Shown here piece after piece: positions 26,226 through 37,126 of a DNA stretch of 64,000 nt. Position 1 is the first letter of the stretch. The number at the start of each line of letters is the position of its first letter. The translations under genes and the position numbers were made by a program. The stretch lies in contig CALZJE010000010.1 of NCBI GenBank assembly GCA_945787715.1, positions 1-64,000 on the forward strand. The letters run 5' to 3'. The notes below the pieces were generated by a model. That model had not been told where the DNA came from. It ran no database searches and saw only the letters and a list, made by a program, of their open reading frames with translations. The DNA is from an uncultured Ectothiorhodospiraceae bacterium. Lineage in GTDB: Bacteria; Pseudomonadota; Gammaproteobacteria; S012-40.

Positions 26226-27059
26226 GTGGATAAAAACTATTTTTCAACAATATTATTATCACTCACTCTAGCATTTTCTCATGCGTCTTTAGCAACAAGT
26301 ATTTCTAACTTTAACGACTGGGGTATTAACACCTCCGACCTCTCTAGTTCGCATTCGGGTGTTCACTCTATCGAGGAAGATCAACATTCAAATTATCTCA
26401 ACCCAGGCTACGGTGGCCAAGAATATGATGCGGAAGCAATTTACACTACTTGGGATAATGACTATTTGTATGTAGGTATAATGACAGGCCGTCTGCAAAA
26501 TCCTACTACGGGATGGGCACCAGGCGATATTGCTTTCGATCTAGGTTCCGATAACTCATATGAATTTGGATTGGTTACATCAAGTGCAGCTGGCTCCAAT
26601 GCATCGACCGCAGGAATTGGTAATCCAGGTGAATTTTATATTGTGAGTGAATGGAACTATGGTGTTTGGGATGAAAATGGAAATCATGTTGGAGTGAATA
26701 GCCCATTAGTAGATATAAACCATCCAACGAGTGTAAAAACCGGAGCACTATCTGGATCAGCTGCCAACTTTACATATAGCGCGCTTAAAGAAAATGGGAC
26801 TTGGCTTAGTTACGGAAACTGGAGCGACGATAAACACTATTTTATCTCTGCAAAAATTGACTTGGATCTATTTCTTGAAACAGGCGATACTCTTGAAGGT
26901 GGATTCTCCATCCATTGGGCAGCAAACTGCAACAACGACTGGTTGTTATTAGATGTGCCAGCTCAACCAACGACTGTCTCTGAACCTGTAAGTTTATCTC
27001 TTATGTCACTTGGTCTATTGGGATTGGGCTTACACAGAAGAATACAAAAAAGAAAATAA
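26226..27059 (+). CDS. PEP-CTERM-type exported protein, unknown function
   Basis: The 277-residue protein has a signal peptide (about 1-23, ending SLATS). A soluble region rich in Trp, Gly and Asn (FNDWGINTSDL, DNDYLYVGIMTGRLQ, WAPGDIAFDLG, GNPGEFYIVSEWNYG) follows. The tail is of PEP-CTERM type: SEPVSLSLMSLGLLGLGL followed by HRRIQKRK, where the canonical P-E-P is S-E-P. Such tails direct proteins to exosortase EpsH/XrtA-type processing in the inner membrane; no exosortase is encoded in this window. The body resembles the family of XDD4-like or carbohydrate-associated beta-sandwich proteins only in composition. The start is GTG 26226 with GGGG eight bases upstream. Confidence 0.8.
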   Translation: MDKNYFSTILLSLTLAFSHASLATSISNFNDWGINTSDLSSSHSGVHSIEEDQHSNYLNPGYGGQEYDAEAIYTTWDNDYLYVGIMTGRLQNPTTGWAPGDIAFDLGSDNSYEFGLVTSSAAGSNASTAGIGNPGEFYIVSEWNYGVWDENGNHVGVNSPLVDINHPTSVKTGALSGSAANFTYSALKENGTWLSYGNWSDDKHYFISAKIDLDLFLETGDTLEGGFSIHWAANCNNDWLLLDVPAQPTTVSEPVSLSLMSLGLLGLGLHRRIQKRK

Positions 27060-27198
27060 GTAACTTAACAGCCACCGGCTAGAGCTAGGGGATTAACAAT
27101 ACGGAGTAAATTTTACCTTATGGTAAATTCAAGACGGCTATCCTAGATCACCTTGACAATCAAGAATGCGTAAAATTCATGAAGTAATTTTTACTGTC

Positions 27199-27236
27199 TT
27201 GGTTCATTCTTTTGATCACACAAAAGAATGAACCAA
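27199..27236. repeat. Perfect 16-bp inverted repeat
   Basis: Arms 27199-27214 and 27221-27236 (TTGGTTCATTCTTTTG and its complement) flank the spacer ATCACA. No T-run follows. It lies 140 bases after the PEP-CTERM gene and could be a terminator-like hairpin or a mobile-element end. Confidence 0.8.
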
Positions 27237-27313
27237 CTGCTGGGCTGACAGCGCAGCACACTAGATTAATGCACAGGTGCTCTATATATATTTTGCAATA
27301 CACACGGTGGAAT

Positions 27314-27436
27314 ATGCATGACATTGTCGATATCCAAAACCTGGAAGGCAAACACATCAATGTTGTACCTGAAGAATCTGATGAATTAAGCTGCTATACC
27401 CGCGAACAATACAGCGAGCTACGAATGGTGGAATAA
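27314..27436 (+). CDS. Possible 40-residue protein, uncertain
   Basis: ATG 27314 begins a 40-codon frame with an acidic, Glu- and Tyr-containing product (IVDIQNLEGKHINVVPEES, LSCYTREQYSELRMVE). The composition is protein-like and unlike random AT-rich frames, but there is no clear ribosome binding site and no family match. It may be the C-terminal remnant of a larger gene, because the hairpin at 27199 marks a possible rearrangement point. Confidence 0.3.
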   Translation: MHDIVDIQNLEGKHINVVPEESDELSCYTREQYSELRMVE

Positions 27437-27867
27437 CCTACAGTGCATATTTGGATAAATAAAAGAATCACTGCTTTTGATTCTGGAGAACACAGAATTG
27501 TCTGACGGAAATCTCGAGTTTTGTTACTTAATTGGTGTTCTATGGCACGTAATATGATTTAATTCTTTAATCAGGTTGTTTAAAAACTCTCATGTAGCAC
27601 GATACAGCGTTAGTACCCGGCTCAAAATGCTTATTTATTCTAATAAAAACCCAAAAATTGCATCTGCGTCGCCTAAAGCGCCTACTGTTAGTGCTCCCGA
27701 TCGTATGCACTAAACACGATCTAGCACTGAGTTCCGTGTAAGCGCGACTATGGTTACACATGAATTAATGCACTTTTTAAACTATTTTTCCTACTCTTGC
27801 TCACACCTGAGACTTTTTCAACAGCCGATTAAACATTGTCACAATTACTTTTAAAAGAGAATTTTTC
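27437..27867. other. Intergenic, no gene recognised
   Basis: The 431 bases upstream of exbB contain an imperfect hairpin near 27690-27735 (AGTGCT and GATCGT pairing with ACGATC and AGCACT) and otherwise only short frames without ribosome binding sites. Confidence 0.45.
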
Positions 27868-28515
27868 TTGAACGATTTTCCAGCAATAGATTTATTAAAC
27901 AAAGGAGGCCTATTAGTTTGGCCGATCCTTATCTGTTCAATAATTGGCACAACAATATTTTTTGAACGTTTGACTTTATACCGAAAAATACAAAAGTATT
28001 TTAAAAATGATGATACCACTTATCAAACCCTACTAATGGGAAGTTTTGAAGAATCTAAGAAAAAGCTTCGTGAGCAGCTTACGGAGTTTTCAGGCGATAA
28101 ACGAATAATACTGGAAGCATTGGATGTAGAGAATCCTACTCGTGAGACCATAGAAATGGTAATCACTCATGGTGTAGAACGGGAAATGTTCGCTTTATCA
28201 AGAACGCTGAGCACATTGGCAGTGATTGCCAGTGTCTGCCCTTTGCTTGGCCTACTTGGTACGGTGATCGGAATGATCAAGGCGTTTACCGTTGTGGAAT
28301 CCATGGGTGGTAGTGTTAATGCCGCTGTATTAGCTGGTGGTATTTGGGAGGCGATGTTAACAACTGCCGTTGGTTTATTAGCTGCAATACCATTATTATT
28401 TTTTCACAATCACCTAGAGGCTAGATTGCACTTCATTCAAGCGGAGCTTGAAGAAGTGGCAATTAGTTTTATGAAAATGTGGTCTAAAGGTTTTAAAAAC
28501 GCTGAGTTAAACTAA
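27868..28515 (+). CDS. exbB: ExbB-type MotA/TolQ/ExbB proton channel protein
   Basis: The 215-residue inner-membrane protein has three membrane helices at about 12-35, 118-140 and 160-185. The conserved signature SVCPLLGLLGTVIGMIKAF (about 127-145) lines the proton path, and VLAGGIWEAMLTTAVGLLAAIP matches the third helix. With ExbD it harnesses the proton motive force. Size and sequence fit ExbB rather than TolQ. The start is TTG 27868 with GAGA about eight bases upstream. The stop is one base from the ExbD start, so the pair is translationally linked. No tonB or TonB-dependent receptor follows. Confidence 0.9.
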   Translation: MNDFPAIDLLNKGGLLVWPILICSIIGTTIFFERLTLYRKIQKYFKNDDTTYQTLLMGSFEESKKKLREQLTEFSGDKRIILEALDVENPTRETIEMVITHGVEREMFALSRTLSTLAVIASVCPLLGLLGTVIGMIKAFTVVESMGGSVNAAVLAGGIWEAMLTTAVGLLAAIPLLFFHNHLEARLHFIQAELEEVAISFMKMWSKGFKNAELN

Positions 28516-28516
28516 C

Positions 28517-28924
28517 ATGCGCTTCCCTGCAAAGAAATACAAACGACCAACTATTCACTTAACAGCACTGATTGATATTGTATTTTTGCTACTAATTTTT
28601 TTCTTGTTGGCAAGTAGTTTTGTTGATCAACAGGGCATTCAGATTCTCATACCGGAAGTTAGTAGCGAGAGTAAAGATCTACTACCTGATATCACAGTAC
28701 AAATAGATCAAGATGGAATTTTTTATTACAATGGTATTGATATTGGTGATCAAGCTCTTTACTACAAATTGGAAGAGCGTTTCAAAGCCTCAAAAGTCCA
28801 TAGATTAGCAATACGTGCTGACCGACGAGTTGAATACGGTAAAATTGTTCAAGTCATTGATATAGCCAAATCCGCCGGGGCCAAAGACTTTTTATTAGTT
28901 AATCAACAAAGCCTGCAAGAATAA
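28517..28924 (+). CDS. exbD: ExbD/TolR-type biopolymer transport protein
   Basis: The 135-residue protein has an N-terminal cytosolic stretch (KKYKRPTIHLTALIDIVFL) whose Asp15-20 region carries the conserved proton-carrying aspartate (LIDIVFLLLIFFLL). One membrane helix at about 15-35 and a periplasmic domain (QIDQDGIFYYNG, RLAIRADRRVEYGKIVQVID) follow. It pairs with the ExbB immediately upstream. The partner that uses the energy, TonB or a specialised protein, is not in the window. Hairpins AGCGG/CCGCT near 29000 and CCCCC/GGGGG at 29032-29043 follow and may end the transcript, but both are weak. Confidence 0.9.
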   Translation: MRFPAKKYKRPTIHLTALIDIVFLLLIFFLLASSFVDQQGIQILIPEVSSESKDLLPDITVQIDQDGIFYYNGIDIGDQALYYKLEERFKASKVHRLAIRADRRVEYGKIVQVIDIAKSAGAKDFLLVNQQSLQE

Positions 28925-29153
28925 ATTTTAAACTCAAAAATATAATCTTCTCTGATAATTATGAGCTTTACTTAAATTGAAAGAATAAGGCTCAAGCGGT
29001 GCCGCTCATTAGTGATTTTTATTACACACCGCCCCCAAGGGGGAGTTTTGCCTCTGATAGCATACTATGAGATCGGTGTTCTATATACACACCCGGCTAC
29101 AATCACAGTAACGCAATTGCAGCCAAACAGAACTTAGTCCCATAAAACTTTTG

Positions 29154-31448
<2,295 letters not shown>

Positions 31449-31860
31449 TTAACTCAGATAGGACTGAAGTCATAAAAATTAGATTTATCATGAATAATCC
31501 TGGAAAGATCAGTTGAACACGAGACTAATCACAATTTGACCCTTTAATTACTTCTCTCGAACTTAAGTGTTGTTTTTTAACTAAAGGTGATAGTCCGTCA
31601 TTTTTGCTGTGAGGGTGATATCTTTAAGTGTAACCTCATTTTAATACGGTTCATGAACCACTAAACTTACAGGCTGAAGGATTTCAGCTCATTGCTCTTT
31701 ACGTCAAACGGAAGCGTACACAAAAAGACGTAGCCCCACTATCTTCATTTTTTCCAGCGCAACTGTCTTGAACATTTCAGGGCGCTCCCCCTTTGTCCGA
31801 TACTCCCCATTACAACTGAATTAAAAACCGTTGGGATTTCAGTGTCACCCACAACCTACT

Positions 31861-31885
31861 CACTTCACTTCACTTCACTTCACTT
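31861..31885. repeat. CACTT pentanucleotide repeat, five copies
   Basis: Five exact CACTT units in tandem, ending directly before the polypyrimidine tract. Unit number could vary by slippage. Confidence 0.9.
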
Positions 31886-31899
31886 ATCTTTATATTTTT

Positions 31900-31980
31900 C
31901 TTTTTTTTCTTTTTTTTCTTTTTTTTCTTTTCCTTCTTTTCCTTCTTTTCCTTCTTTTCCTTCTTGTCCTTCTTGTCTTT
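31900..31980. repeat. 9-bp polypyrimidine tandem repeat, nine units
   Basis: The 81 bases divide exactly into nine 9-mers: three of C followed by eight T, four of CTTTTCCTT, then CTTGTCCTT and CTTGTCTTT. The tract from 31895 to 31965 is pure pyrimidine, so the other strand is pure purine and could form triplex DNA. Period 9 keeps every reading frame, and the minus strand would read Lys-Lys-Glu-like repeats. Confidence 0.9.
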
Positions 31981-32466
31981 GAAATCGTTTTTTTCTTTTA
32001 CATCATCATTATTCCTATTTTTAAAACTTGAGTTGTTGTTATCTAAATCTTTCTCACCGCATTTTATCTTACAGAACTGGGCTTGCAAATACAGACATAA
32101 CTAACTAAATCAACAACATCCCGTTAATGTAATTTCCACCATTATATTGTCTTGGTTTTTGATATTTTTTATTAAACGCTTTCAATTTTGTAATTCCAGT
32201 TTTATTTTTCATAATGCATAGCTTATACAATTGATATTATGGACACGAGCCTCAGATAAAACAGTTATCAAATTATGACAACTAACATAAAACCACTACG
32301 CCAATTAGATTGATAATATTTGTAAAACATTAGTTCAACCATTAGTCTAATATTCCTAAATGTGCTTTCATTACGTTAGGGTAATCAAAATTATGCCATG
32401 ACGCGTCTTTATGATCGAAACCCTGGAACACAAAAAAAATATAAATACTAAGAGAGGAAAGTGACA

Positions 32467-32877
32467 ATGGAAATTATCGAACTTGCTGGAAATATTTTTT
32501 CTCAGAAAATTGGTGGTAATGGAGATGACGAAAATATCGTTAACGCATTAACAGGATTGTTTTCAGATAGTGATGGCGGCATTAATATCATGAATTTGAT
32601 CTCAAAATTTCAATCTGGTGGAGTAACGTCATTAGTAACTTCCTGGATAAGTGATGGTGAAAACAGCCCAATTTCTAGTGATCAGCTAAAAGATATTTTT
32701 GGAGAAGAGAAAATTTCAGAATTTGCATCTAACGCTGGGATGAATGTTGATACTGCCATTGACGGTTTGTCCGGAATGATTCCAGATTTAATCGACCAAG
32801 CAAGTAATAGCGAATCTTTACTTGACAATGTTGGCGGAATTGGTGGATTGGCTGATATGGCTAAAAAGTTTTTTTAA
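32467..32877 (+). CDS. YidB/DUF937-like protein
   Basis: The 136-residue acidic, glycine- and serine-rich protein belongs by sequence style to the YidB/DUF937 group: ELAGNIFSQKIG, NIMNLISKFQSGGVTSLVTSWISDG, ISSDQLKDIFGEEKI, ASNAGMNVDTAIDGLSGMIPDLIDQAS. The function of the family is unknown. It has no signal peptide or membrane segment, so it is probably cytosolic. ATG 32467 is chosen over GTG 32461 because GAGG lies nine bases before it. The gene is followed within 8 bases by the left end of a probable MITE. Confidence 0.8.
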   Translation: MEIIELAGNIFSQKIGGNGDDENIVNALTGLFSDSDGGINIMNLISKFQSGGVTSLVTSWISDGENSPISSDQLKDIFGEEKISEFASNAGMNVDTAIDGLSGMIPDLIDQASNSESLLDNVGGIGGLADMAKKFF

Positions 32878-32884
32878 AATATAG

Positions 32885-33065
32885 GTAGCTACTCAGTGTT
32901 TTTTAACGATAAAAACGTTGAATTGAGAGTTTGTCGCCACTCAGATAGCGAAAACCGTTGTCCTCATAGACACGAACATTGAGTGCCCATGGGTGTGTTT
33001 ACAACGTGTTTCGGATACCTTTTTAGCACCAAACGCGATTCGTTCAAAAACCGCTCAGTAGCTGC
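32885..33065. mobile_element. Probable 181-bp MITE with 25-bp terminal inverted repeats
   Basis: The left end GTAGCTACTCAGTG and onward (32885-32909) is nearly complementary to the right end (33040-33065). About 20 of 25 positions match and share AGCTACT, AG, G, TTTT and AACGA. The element has no reading frame. Flanks AAATATAG on the left and AAATATTG on the right look like an 8-bp target duplication with one mismatch. This identifies a non-autonomous transposon mobilised by a transposase that is not in the window. It sits between the YidB-like and YegP-like genes. Confidence 0.6.
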
Positions 33066-33160
33066 AAATATTGTTGAAATAGTTAAATTATTTTTCAACA
33101 AATAACGTGAGTAATGTTGTATTTAAACTTAACTTAAAAAACATACGAAGAAGGAATATT

Positions 33161-33499
33161 ATGAAAATCATTGTCAAAAAAAGCAATGCACATGAACCTT
33201 ATAGCTTTAGTTTTGTGGATAATTACGGTGCCTCTGTAATAAGAAGCGAGAACTACGCAGCCAAAAGAAGTGCTCTCAACGGCATAGCTTCAGTTAAAAA
33301 AAATTGCGTTGATGATAGTCGTTACGAAATGAAAGAATCAAAAAATGGAAAATTCTTTTTTAACCTAAAGGCGCTAAATGGTCAAATTGTAGCAACAAGC
33401 ACATTATTTGCTACAGAAGAGATTCGTAATGAAGCTGTTTTGAAATTGAAAAGCGAAGCGCATGAAGCCTTACAAGAGGAAGCTGAAGTAGAAGCTTAA
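33161..33499 (+). CDS. YegP/UPF0339 (DUF1508) family protein
   Basis: The 112-residue protein contains two tandem DUF1508 units. The first is SFSFVDNYGASVIRSENYAAK to about residue 47, and the second is FFFNLKALNGQIVATST plus EEIRNEAVLKLKSEA at about 66-100. Each unit has the pattern of a strand, a glycine turn and a helix of the YegP family, which is small, cytosolic and of unknown function. ATG 33161 is favoured because AAGAAGGA lies about nine bases upstream; an in-frame upstream extension has no ribosome site. A stem-loop follows the stop. Confidence 0.85.
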   Translation: MKIIVKKSNAHEPYSFSFVDNYGASVIRSENYAAKRSALNGIASVKKNCVDDSRYEMKESKNGKFFFNLKALNGQIVATSTLFATEEIRNEAVLKLKSEAHEALQEEAEVEA

Positions 33500-33512
33500 T
33501 GTAGATATAGAT

Positions 33513-33541
33513 TGCCTGGCAGCAATAAAAGCTGCTGGGCA
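33513..33541 (+). terminator. Stem-loop after the YegP-like gene
   Basis: TGCCTGGCAGC pairs with GCTGCTGGGCA (two wobble pairs) across AATAAAA, 13 bases after the stop codon. Only a weak T-run follows, so termination may be inefficient. Confidence 0.5.
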
Positions 33542-33663
33542 TTGTAAAGATTGAGAACCACGGTATCAGGAATTATGGTGTGTGGTTTTGTTATGTGTAT
33601 AAATCTTTTCAAACGTGTTTTTTTATTTCTGAGAGTAGGATCCCTCATTTCCAGGTAAGCATG

Positions 33664-34932
33664 TCAGGTTTTCAAAAAAACACTCGCACCCAGGTTACTC
33701 AATATTTTCAGGCCTTCATCGAGTGGAACCGCCATCAATTTCTTATCATGTGTTGTGACGAGCTTAAGTTTAATCAGTTTCGCCATTGCATCGTCAATTT
33801 CAAAATTCAGCTTACATTGCCATTTTTCTTCAAACCATGATTCAATTGTTCTATCCAGATCGACTTTGGTGATTGGCTTTTCTGTTATCAGCAAAAAATA
33901 ATACGCGAGAATAGCTTCCTTACATTCCTCTTCTTCAGCATCATCAATCAGGCGATGGAATACACCGGCATTATTATCCAGATTCTTGAAATACAAACTT
34001 TGCGTTAAGGTCTGCATAAAACGTAATTTCCGGTTTTTAAAATTATTAAACTGTTTCCACAAATAGCCACCAAGTGCTGCAAAACCCACGGCCAATGTTG
34101 CCAGCGTAGCCCAATTTAATTCTACAGGTTGGTTGTGCATTCCCAGCCAAAATCCAATTAGCGATCCCATTAGAACCATGGTCGCACCAAGTTTTGTTGT
34201 AAGAACTATGCCGCCACTTATAACAGCGGGTACACCGATCATGAGCTTATCAATATTTCTCATACGCACGTAAGTATTAGGAAACAGCATTTCCAAGTCA
34301 GCTTTTGGCACATTTTGAAATAACTTTAAAATGGTAGCATCAGCCCGGCAAAATGAAGAAAGCGAATTCTTCGATTGATAGTTTTTATCTACCTTGATAT
34401 AGACCATCACTCGGTCATAATTTATGAATCGAATTTTTTTGGTCTTCAATCCAAACCAGGCCTTGATGTTTTCTTCACGAAATGATTCTCCCCTGCAGTA
34501 CAGCAGGACTTCAGAAAAATCATCAAAATCAACCTGAAGTCGAATCTTGAAAATGGATGTTTCTGACAGAGCTTGGGCAAGATCTGATTGATTCAGTTGT
34601 TCATAATTCGCCTTGTTTAACAGTTTTTCCAATAGCTGAACAAATTCGCTCCCAGAGGATTGGCTGTTTTTAATCAACGGCGACGGTCTTGTATCTGCAT
34701 CTGGATTAACAGGCGCGTATGCGTTTTTCAATGATTCCAGTGTCTGATGAAAATCAATATGAAAAATACTTTGCAACAAGAATGAAAGCTGCCTAAATTG
34801 TGGCGCCTGAATGTCATCAAGTAAATTTTCAGACAAGCACATTTCTAGAACATCGGCTTTTCTAAAGGGTATAAAACGCAAAGATGAATTATTATCCAAT
34901 GGAATTACCGAACTTTCGTTATTGGCAGACAT
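33664..34932 (-). CDS. DUF3754 domain membrane protein
   Basis: The 422-residue protein has a soluble N-terminal half with FRKADVLEM, DFSEVLLYCRGESFREENIK and IRFINYDRVMVYIKVD, which match the DUF3754 (TMEM143-like) domain. Two membrane segments follow at about 233-258 and 268-285, and then a C-terminal region, NLDNNAGVFHRLIDDAEEEECKEAILAYYFLL (shown as the segment at about 305-340). The function is unknown. The start is two bases after the stop of the DUF2959 lipoprotein gene, so the two are co-transcribed and probably act together at the membrane. Confidence 0.85.
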   Translation of the reverse strand: MSANNESSVIPLDNNSSLRFIPFRKADVLEMCLSENLLDDIQAPQFRQLSFLLQSIFHIDFHQTLESLKNAYAPVNPDADTRPSPLIKNSQSSGSEFVQLLEKLLNKANYEQLNQSDLAQALSETSIFKIRLQVDFDDFSEVLLYCRGESFREENIKAWFGLKTKKIRFINYDRVMVYIKVDKNYQSKNSLSSFCRADATILKLFQNVPKADLEMLFPNTYVRMRNIDKLMIGVPAVISGGIVLTTKLGATMVLMGSLIGFWLGMHNQPVELNWATLATLAVGFAALGGYLWKQFNNFKNRKLRFMQTLTQSLYFKNLDNNAGVFHRLIDDAEEEECKEAILAYYFLLITEKPITKVDLDRTIESWFEEKWQCKLNFEIDDAMAKLIKLKLVTTHDKKLMAVPLDEGLKILSNLGASVFLKT

Positions 34933-34934
34933 AC

Positions 34935-35621
34935 CTATTCAGGCAAAGTTGCGATAAATTCATCGGCTTTGTTAATTGATGCTTGCATGCCATCAATCAA
35001 GAATTGCACATCTTTTTCAATACTAACCACTTCAGCATTCAGGGCACCAATGGCTTTGGCATTCAAATTATGCTTTAAGTAAAGCACATTATCCCTAAAG
35101 CGAATTAACACACTGCTCATACGTTTCTCAGACAACAACATTGCCTTGTGTAAACTTTTGTATTTCCGTTTCGTCGCTTTTAATTTTTTCTGACTATCCT
35201 GTCGCATACGAGTTGTAGAAATCAATTGGGTTTCCTGCTCCCATTCTTCAAACAAATCTTCAGCAATGCTTTCTACTTTTTCGATACGATCACGTACATC
35301 TGTTGCTTGTTCTTCACAATCCTCGAAATCACTTTTCAGATTTGTGTAGGCTTTTTCTAGCTCACCACCATCAAATTTCCCCATTTCCTTGAGGCGCGTC
35401 AAAGCATCTTTAAATTCTTCTTTTGCTTCTACTTGCTCGTCACGAGCAGCCTCAACATTATCCCTTAACAAATCTCGTTTCTCTTTGCCCAGCTTTTCCC
35501 AGGTTGCGTAGTACATGGTACTACACGCAGTCATACTGAGCGTGGAAAAAAAGATCATTAAGTAAAGTATCGATGATTTGAATGAAGGACGAATAAATGT
35601 CAGCATATTTTCTATAATCAC
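34935..35621 (-). CDS. DUF2959 putative lipoprotein, coiled coil
   Basis: The 228-residue protein has an export signal (about residues 6-32) ending SMTAC, with Cys33 as a likely lipidation site, although Met at -3 is unusual. The mature part is helical with heptad-like charged repeats (REQVEAKEEFKDALTRLKEM is the style seen at about 60-80), and YYATWEKLGKEKRDLL is a conserved DUF2959 start. Family function is unknown. It precedes the DUF3754 gene by two bases. The start may be Met1 or Met6 (MLTFIRPS). Confidence 0.85.
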   Translation of the reverse strand: MIIENMLTFIRPSFKSSILYLMIFFSTLSMTACSTMYYATWEKLGKEKRDLLRDNVEAARDEQVEAKEEFKDALTRLKEMGKFDGGELEKAYTNLKSDFEDCEEQATDVRDRIEKVESIAEDLFEEWEQETQLISTTRMRQDSQKKLKATKRKYKSLHKAMLLSEKRMSSVLIRFRDNVLYLKHNLNAKAIGALNAEVVSIEKDVQFLIDGMQASINKADEFIATLPE

Positions 35622-36231
35622 TTTTAATTTGGTTAATTTTTATTAAATTTTTCAGCAGCTAGAACTTTCGGCAGCTAGAACAATAAGCTTTTGAATGTGT
35701 TCGATCAAATTCTACGCTCAGATATTGAAACTACCTATCCTTTCTTGTCAGATTTAACAAATATTCACGAACAAGTGTAGCCATAGCTCTCGTTGTTGTG
35801 AAATGATGATCCTAAGTTTCAGCGTTCAAATTCTTTATATGTATCACTTCAACCGTAGTATATGCATCATACTCAATAGCATCAATATTAATCATGGAAG
35901 CATCACCAGCATGAATGCCGCCACATATTAATAAATCGGGAATAAAGGAGTCCTGCTGAATTGTGCTGTTAGTCGTCACACTTATAAGGATATATTTACC
36001 GCGCGCATATTTCAGCAGGTGATGTTTGTTTCCAACTCGTTAGTGAATTTGATTTATGTTAACTGAGCGTCAAATTTATCAGTGGGTGCTCAATTTTGGT
36101 TTTTTTCATGACTGTGATTTATACTTTTTCTGCTTCGCCATCACAAAACTAGCACCCTTGGGCTTCATACAGGAAAACTATTTATTTTGGTATTGATATT
36201 GCTGATTAACAACTGTCTGGAGGACATGATA
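35622..36231. other. Intergenic, containing the second copy of the dispersed repeat
   Basis: The 610 bases hold the repeat at 35925-36019 and the upstream region of the PEP-CTERM gene. No gene is recognised. Confidence 0.5.
35925..36019. repeat. Dispersed intergenic repeat, copy B (inverted pair)
   Basis: The left half (35925-35962) matches copy A at 19516-19553 directly. The right half (35980-36019) matches the reverse complement of 19543-19582 with about 34 of 40 bases identical. The halves share CCTGCTGAA and TTCAGCAGG as outer arms, so the site looks like two head-to-head partial copies able to fold as a hairpin. Confidence 0.7.
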
Positions 36232-36879
36232 ATGATAAAAACCAACCATAGTTTAGTTAGAGCTTCGTTACTTACTGCAATAATTTTTTCATCTCTAGCC
36301 AATGCCGAGTCAATTGTGTATGAAGGATCAATTGGCTTAGCTGATAACCCACTTGGAACAGTGAGTGGATTAGTGGATGGCTCAGGATGGATTGATTCTG
36401 ACGCTTCTAATATCGATTTTTGGAGTTTTAGTGTAGGAGCTGGTGGATTAGCAGTGGATGTATGGGCCACTCGGACAGATTCTGCGTTCGACCCAGCATT
36501 CTCACTTTATTCTGGTATAACCTCTGCCGACGAAATTACATTCAAAAATTTTGGTAGTTTTGCTGAATTGACTTACCTCAAATCCGCCGATGATGACATT
36601 TCTCAACCCCCGGAGTTGAATTTAGGTCCTTTTGCCGATCCAGCTTTATTTGACATTTATCTTTCCGAGGGAAGTTACACAATTGCAATTGGTGGCTATG
36701 AGAATGGTGATGTTGGACCATATGGCTATGATTTATTTATAGCGAATGCTGGAGAGGCTATATCAGTATACGGAGTGGTCCCAGCAGTCCCCGAACTCTC
36801 CACTTGGGTCATGATGAGCTTTGGTTTAGCCGGTATAGGCTTGATGGTTCGGCGTAAACAGAAAACTACTGAGATGTAA
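36232..36879 (+). CDS. PEP-CTERM-type exported protein (DVUA0089-like)
   Basis: The 216-residue protein has a signal peptide (about 1-25, ending SLANAES) and a body typical of DVUA0089-family PEP-CTERM proteins. SDASNIDFWSFSVGAGG, VDVWATRTDSAFDPAFSLY, DIYLSEGSYTIAIGGYENGD and GPYGYDLFI describe a bacterial pre-peptidase C-like beta-sandwich. The tail VPELSTWVMMSFGLAGIGL plus VRRKQK is a PEP-CTERM sorting signal with PEL in place of PEP. The start is ATG 36232, eight bases after GGAGG; ATG 36226 is too close. The protein is expected to be surface or matrix associated. Confidence 0.85.
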   Translation: MIKTNHSLVRASLLTAIIFSSLANAESIVYEGSIGLADNPLGTVSGLVDGSGWIDSDASNIDFWSFSVGAGGLAVDVWATRTDSAFDPAFSLYSGITSADEITFKNFGSFAELTYLKSADDDISQPPELNLGPFADPALFDIYLSEGSYTIAIGGYENGDVGPYGYDLFIANAGEAISVYGVVPAVPELSTWVMMSFGLAGIGLMVRRKQKTTEM

Positions 36880-37068
36880 CCTTAGTAGCTCAACGATGAA
36901 AGAGAAAGGCGACTTCGACCGAGTTTCCTTGATATGCACCCTGTCAATTTGCACGGATGTAGTAATTACTTGTGCCTGGTCATTCTTCGAGAATTGCAGG
37001 CAATTACAGCATTGCGACACTTACTAAAATAAATGTGTTTATTTTCAAATCAATCTATTAAAAAATAA

Positions 37069-37089
37069 AAGGATCCCAACAGAATCCTT
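37069..37089 (-). terminator. Possible intrinsic terminator of the suc operon
   Basis: On the minus strand AAGGAT pairs with ATCCTT across nine bases, followed by a T-rich tail (TTATTTTTT). It lies about 40 bases past the sucD stop. The 6-bp stem is short. Confidence 0.5.
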
Positions 37090-37126
37090 CCCTTCTCAAA
37101 CATAAAAATTACTCTGTTTAAACTTT

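Noticed and set aside
27660..27740. Integron attC-like hairpin
   Set aside because: An imperfect hairpin is present, but the paired core sites (RYYYAAC and GTTRRRY) are not convincing and no integrase or cassette array is seen.
31870..32088. Lys/Glu-rich protein on the minus strand over the 9-bp repeat
   Set aside because: The frame is open because of the repeat, lacks a ribosome binding site and has no soluble domain. Conservation would be needed to revive it.
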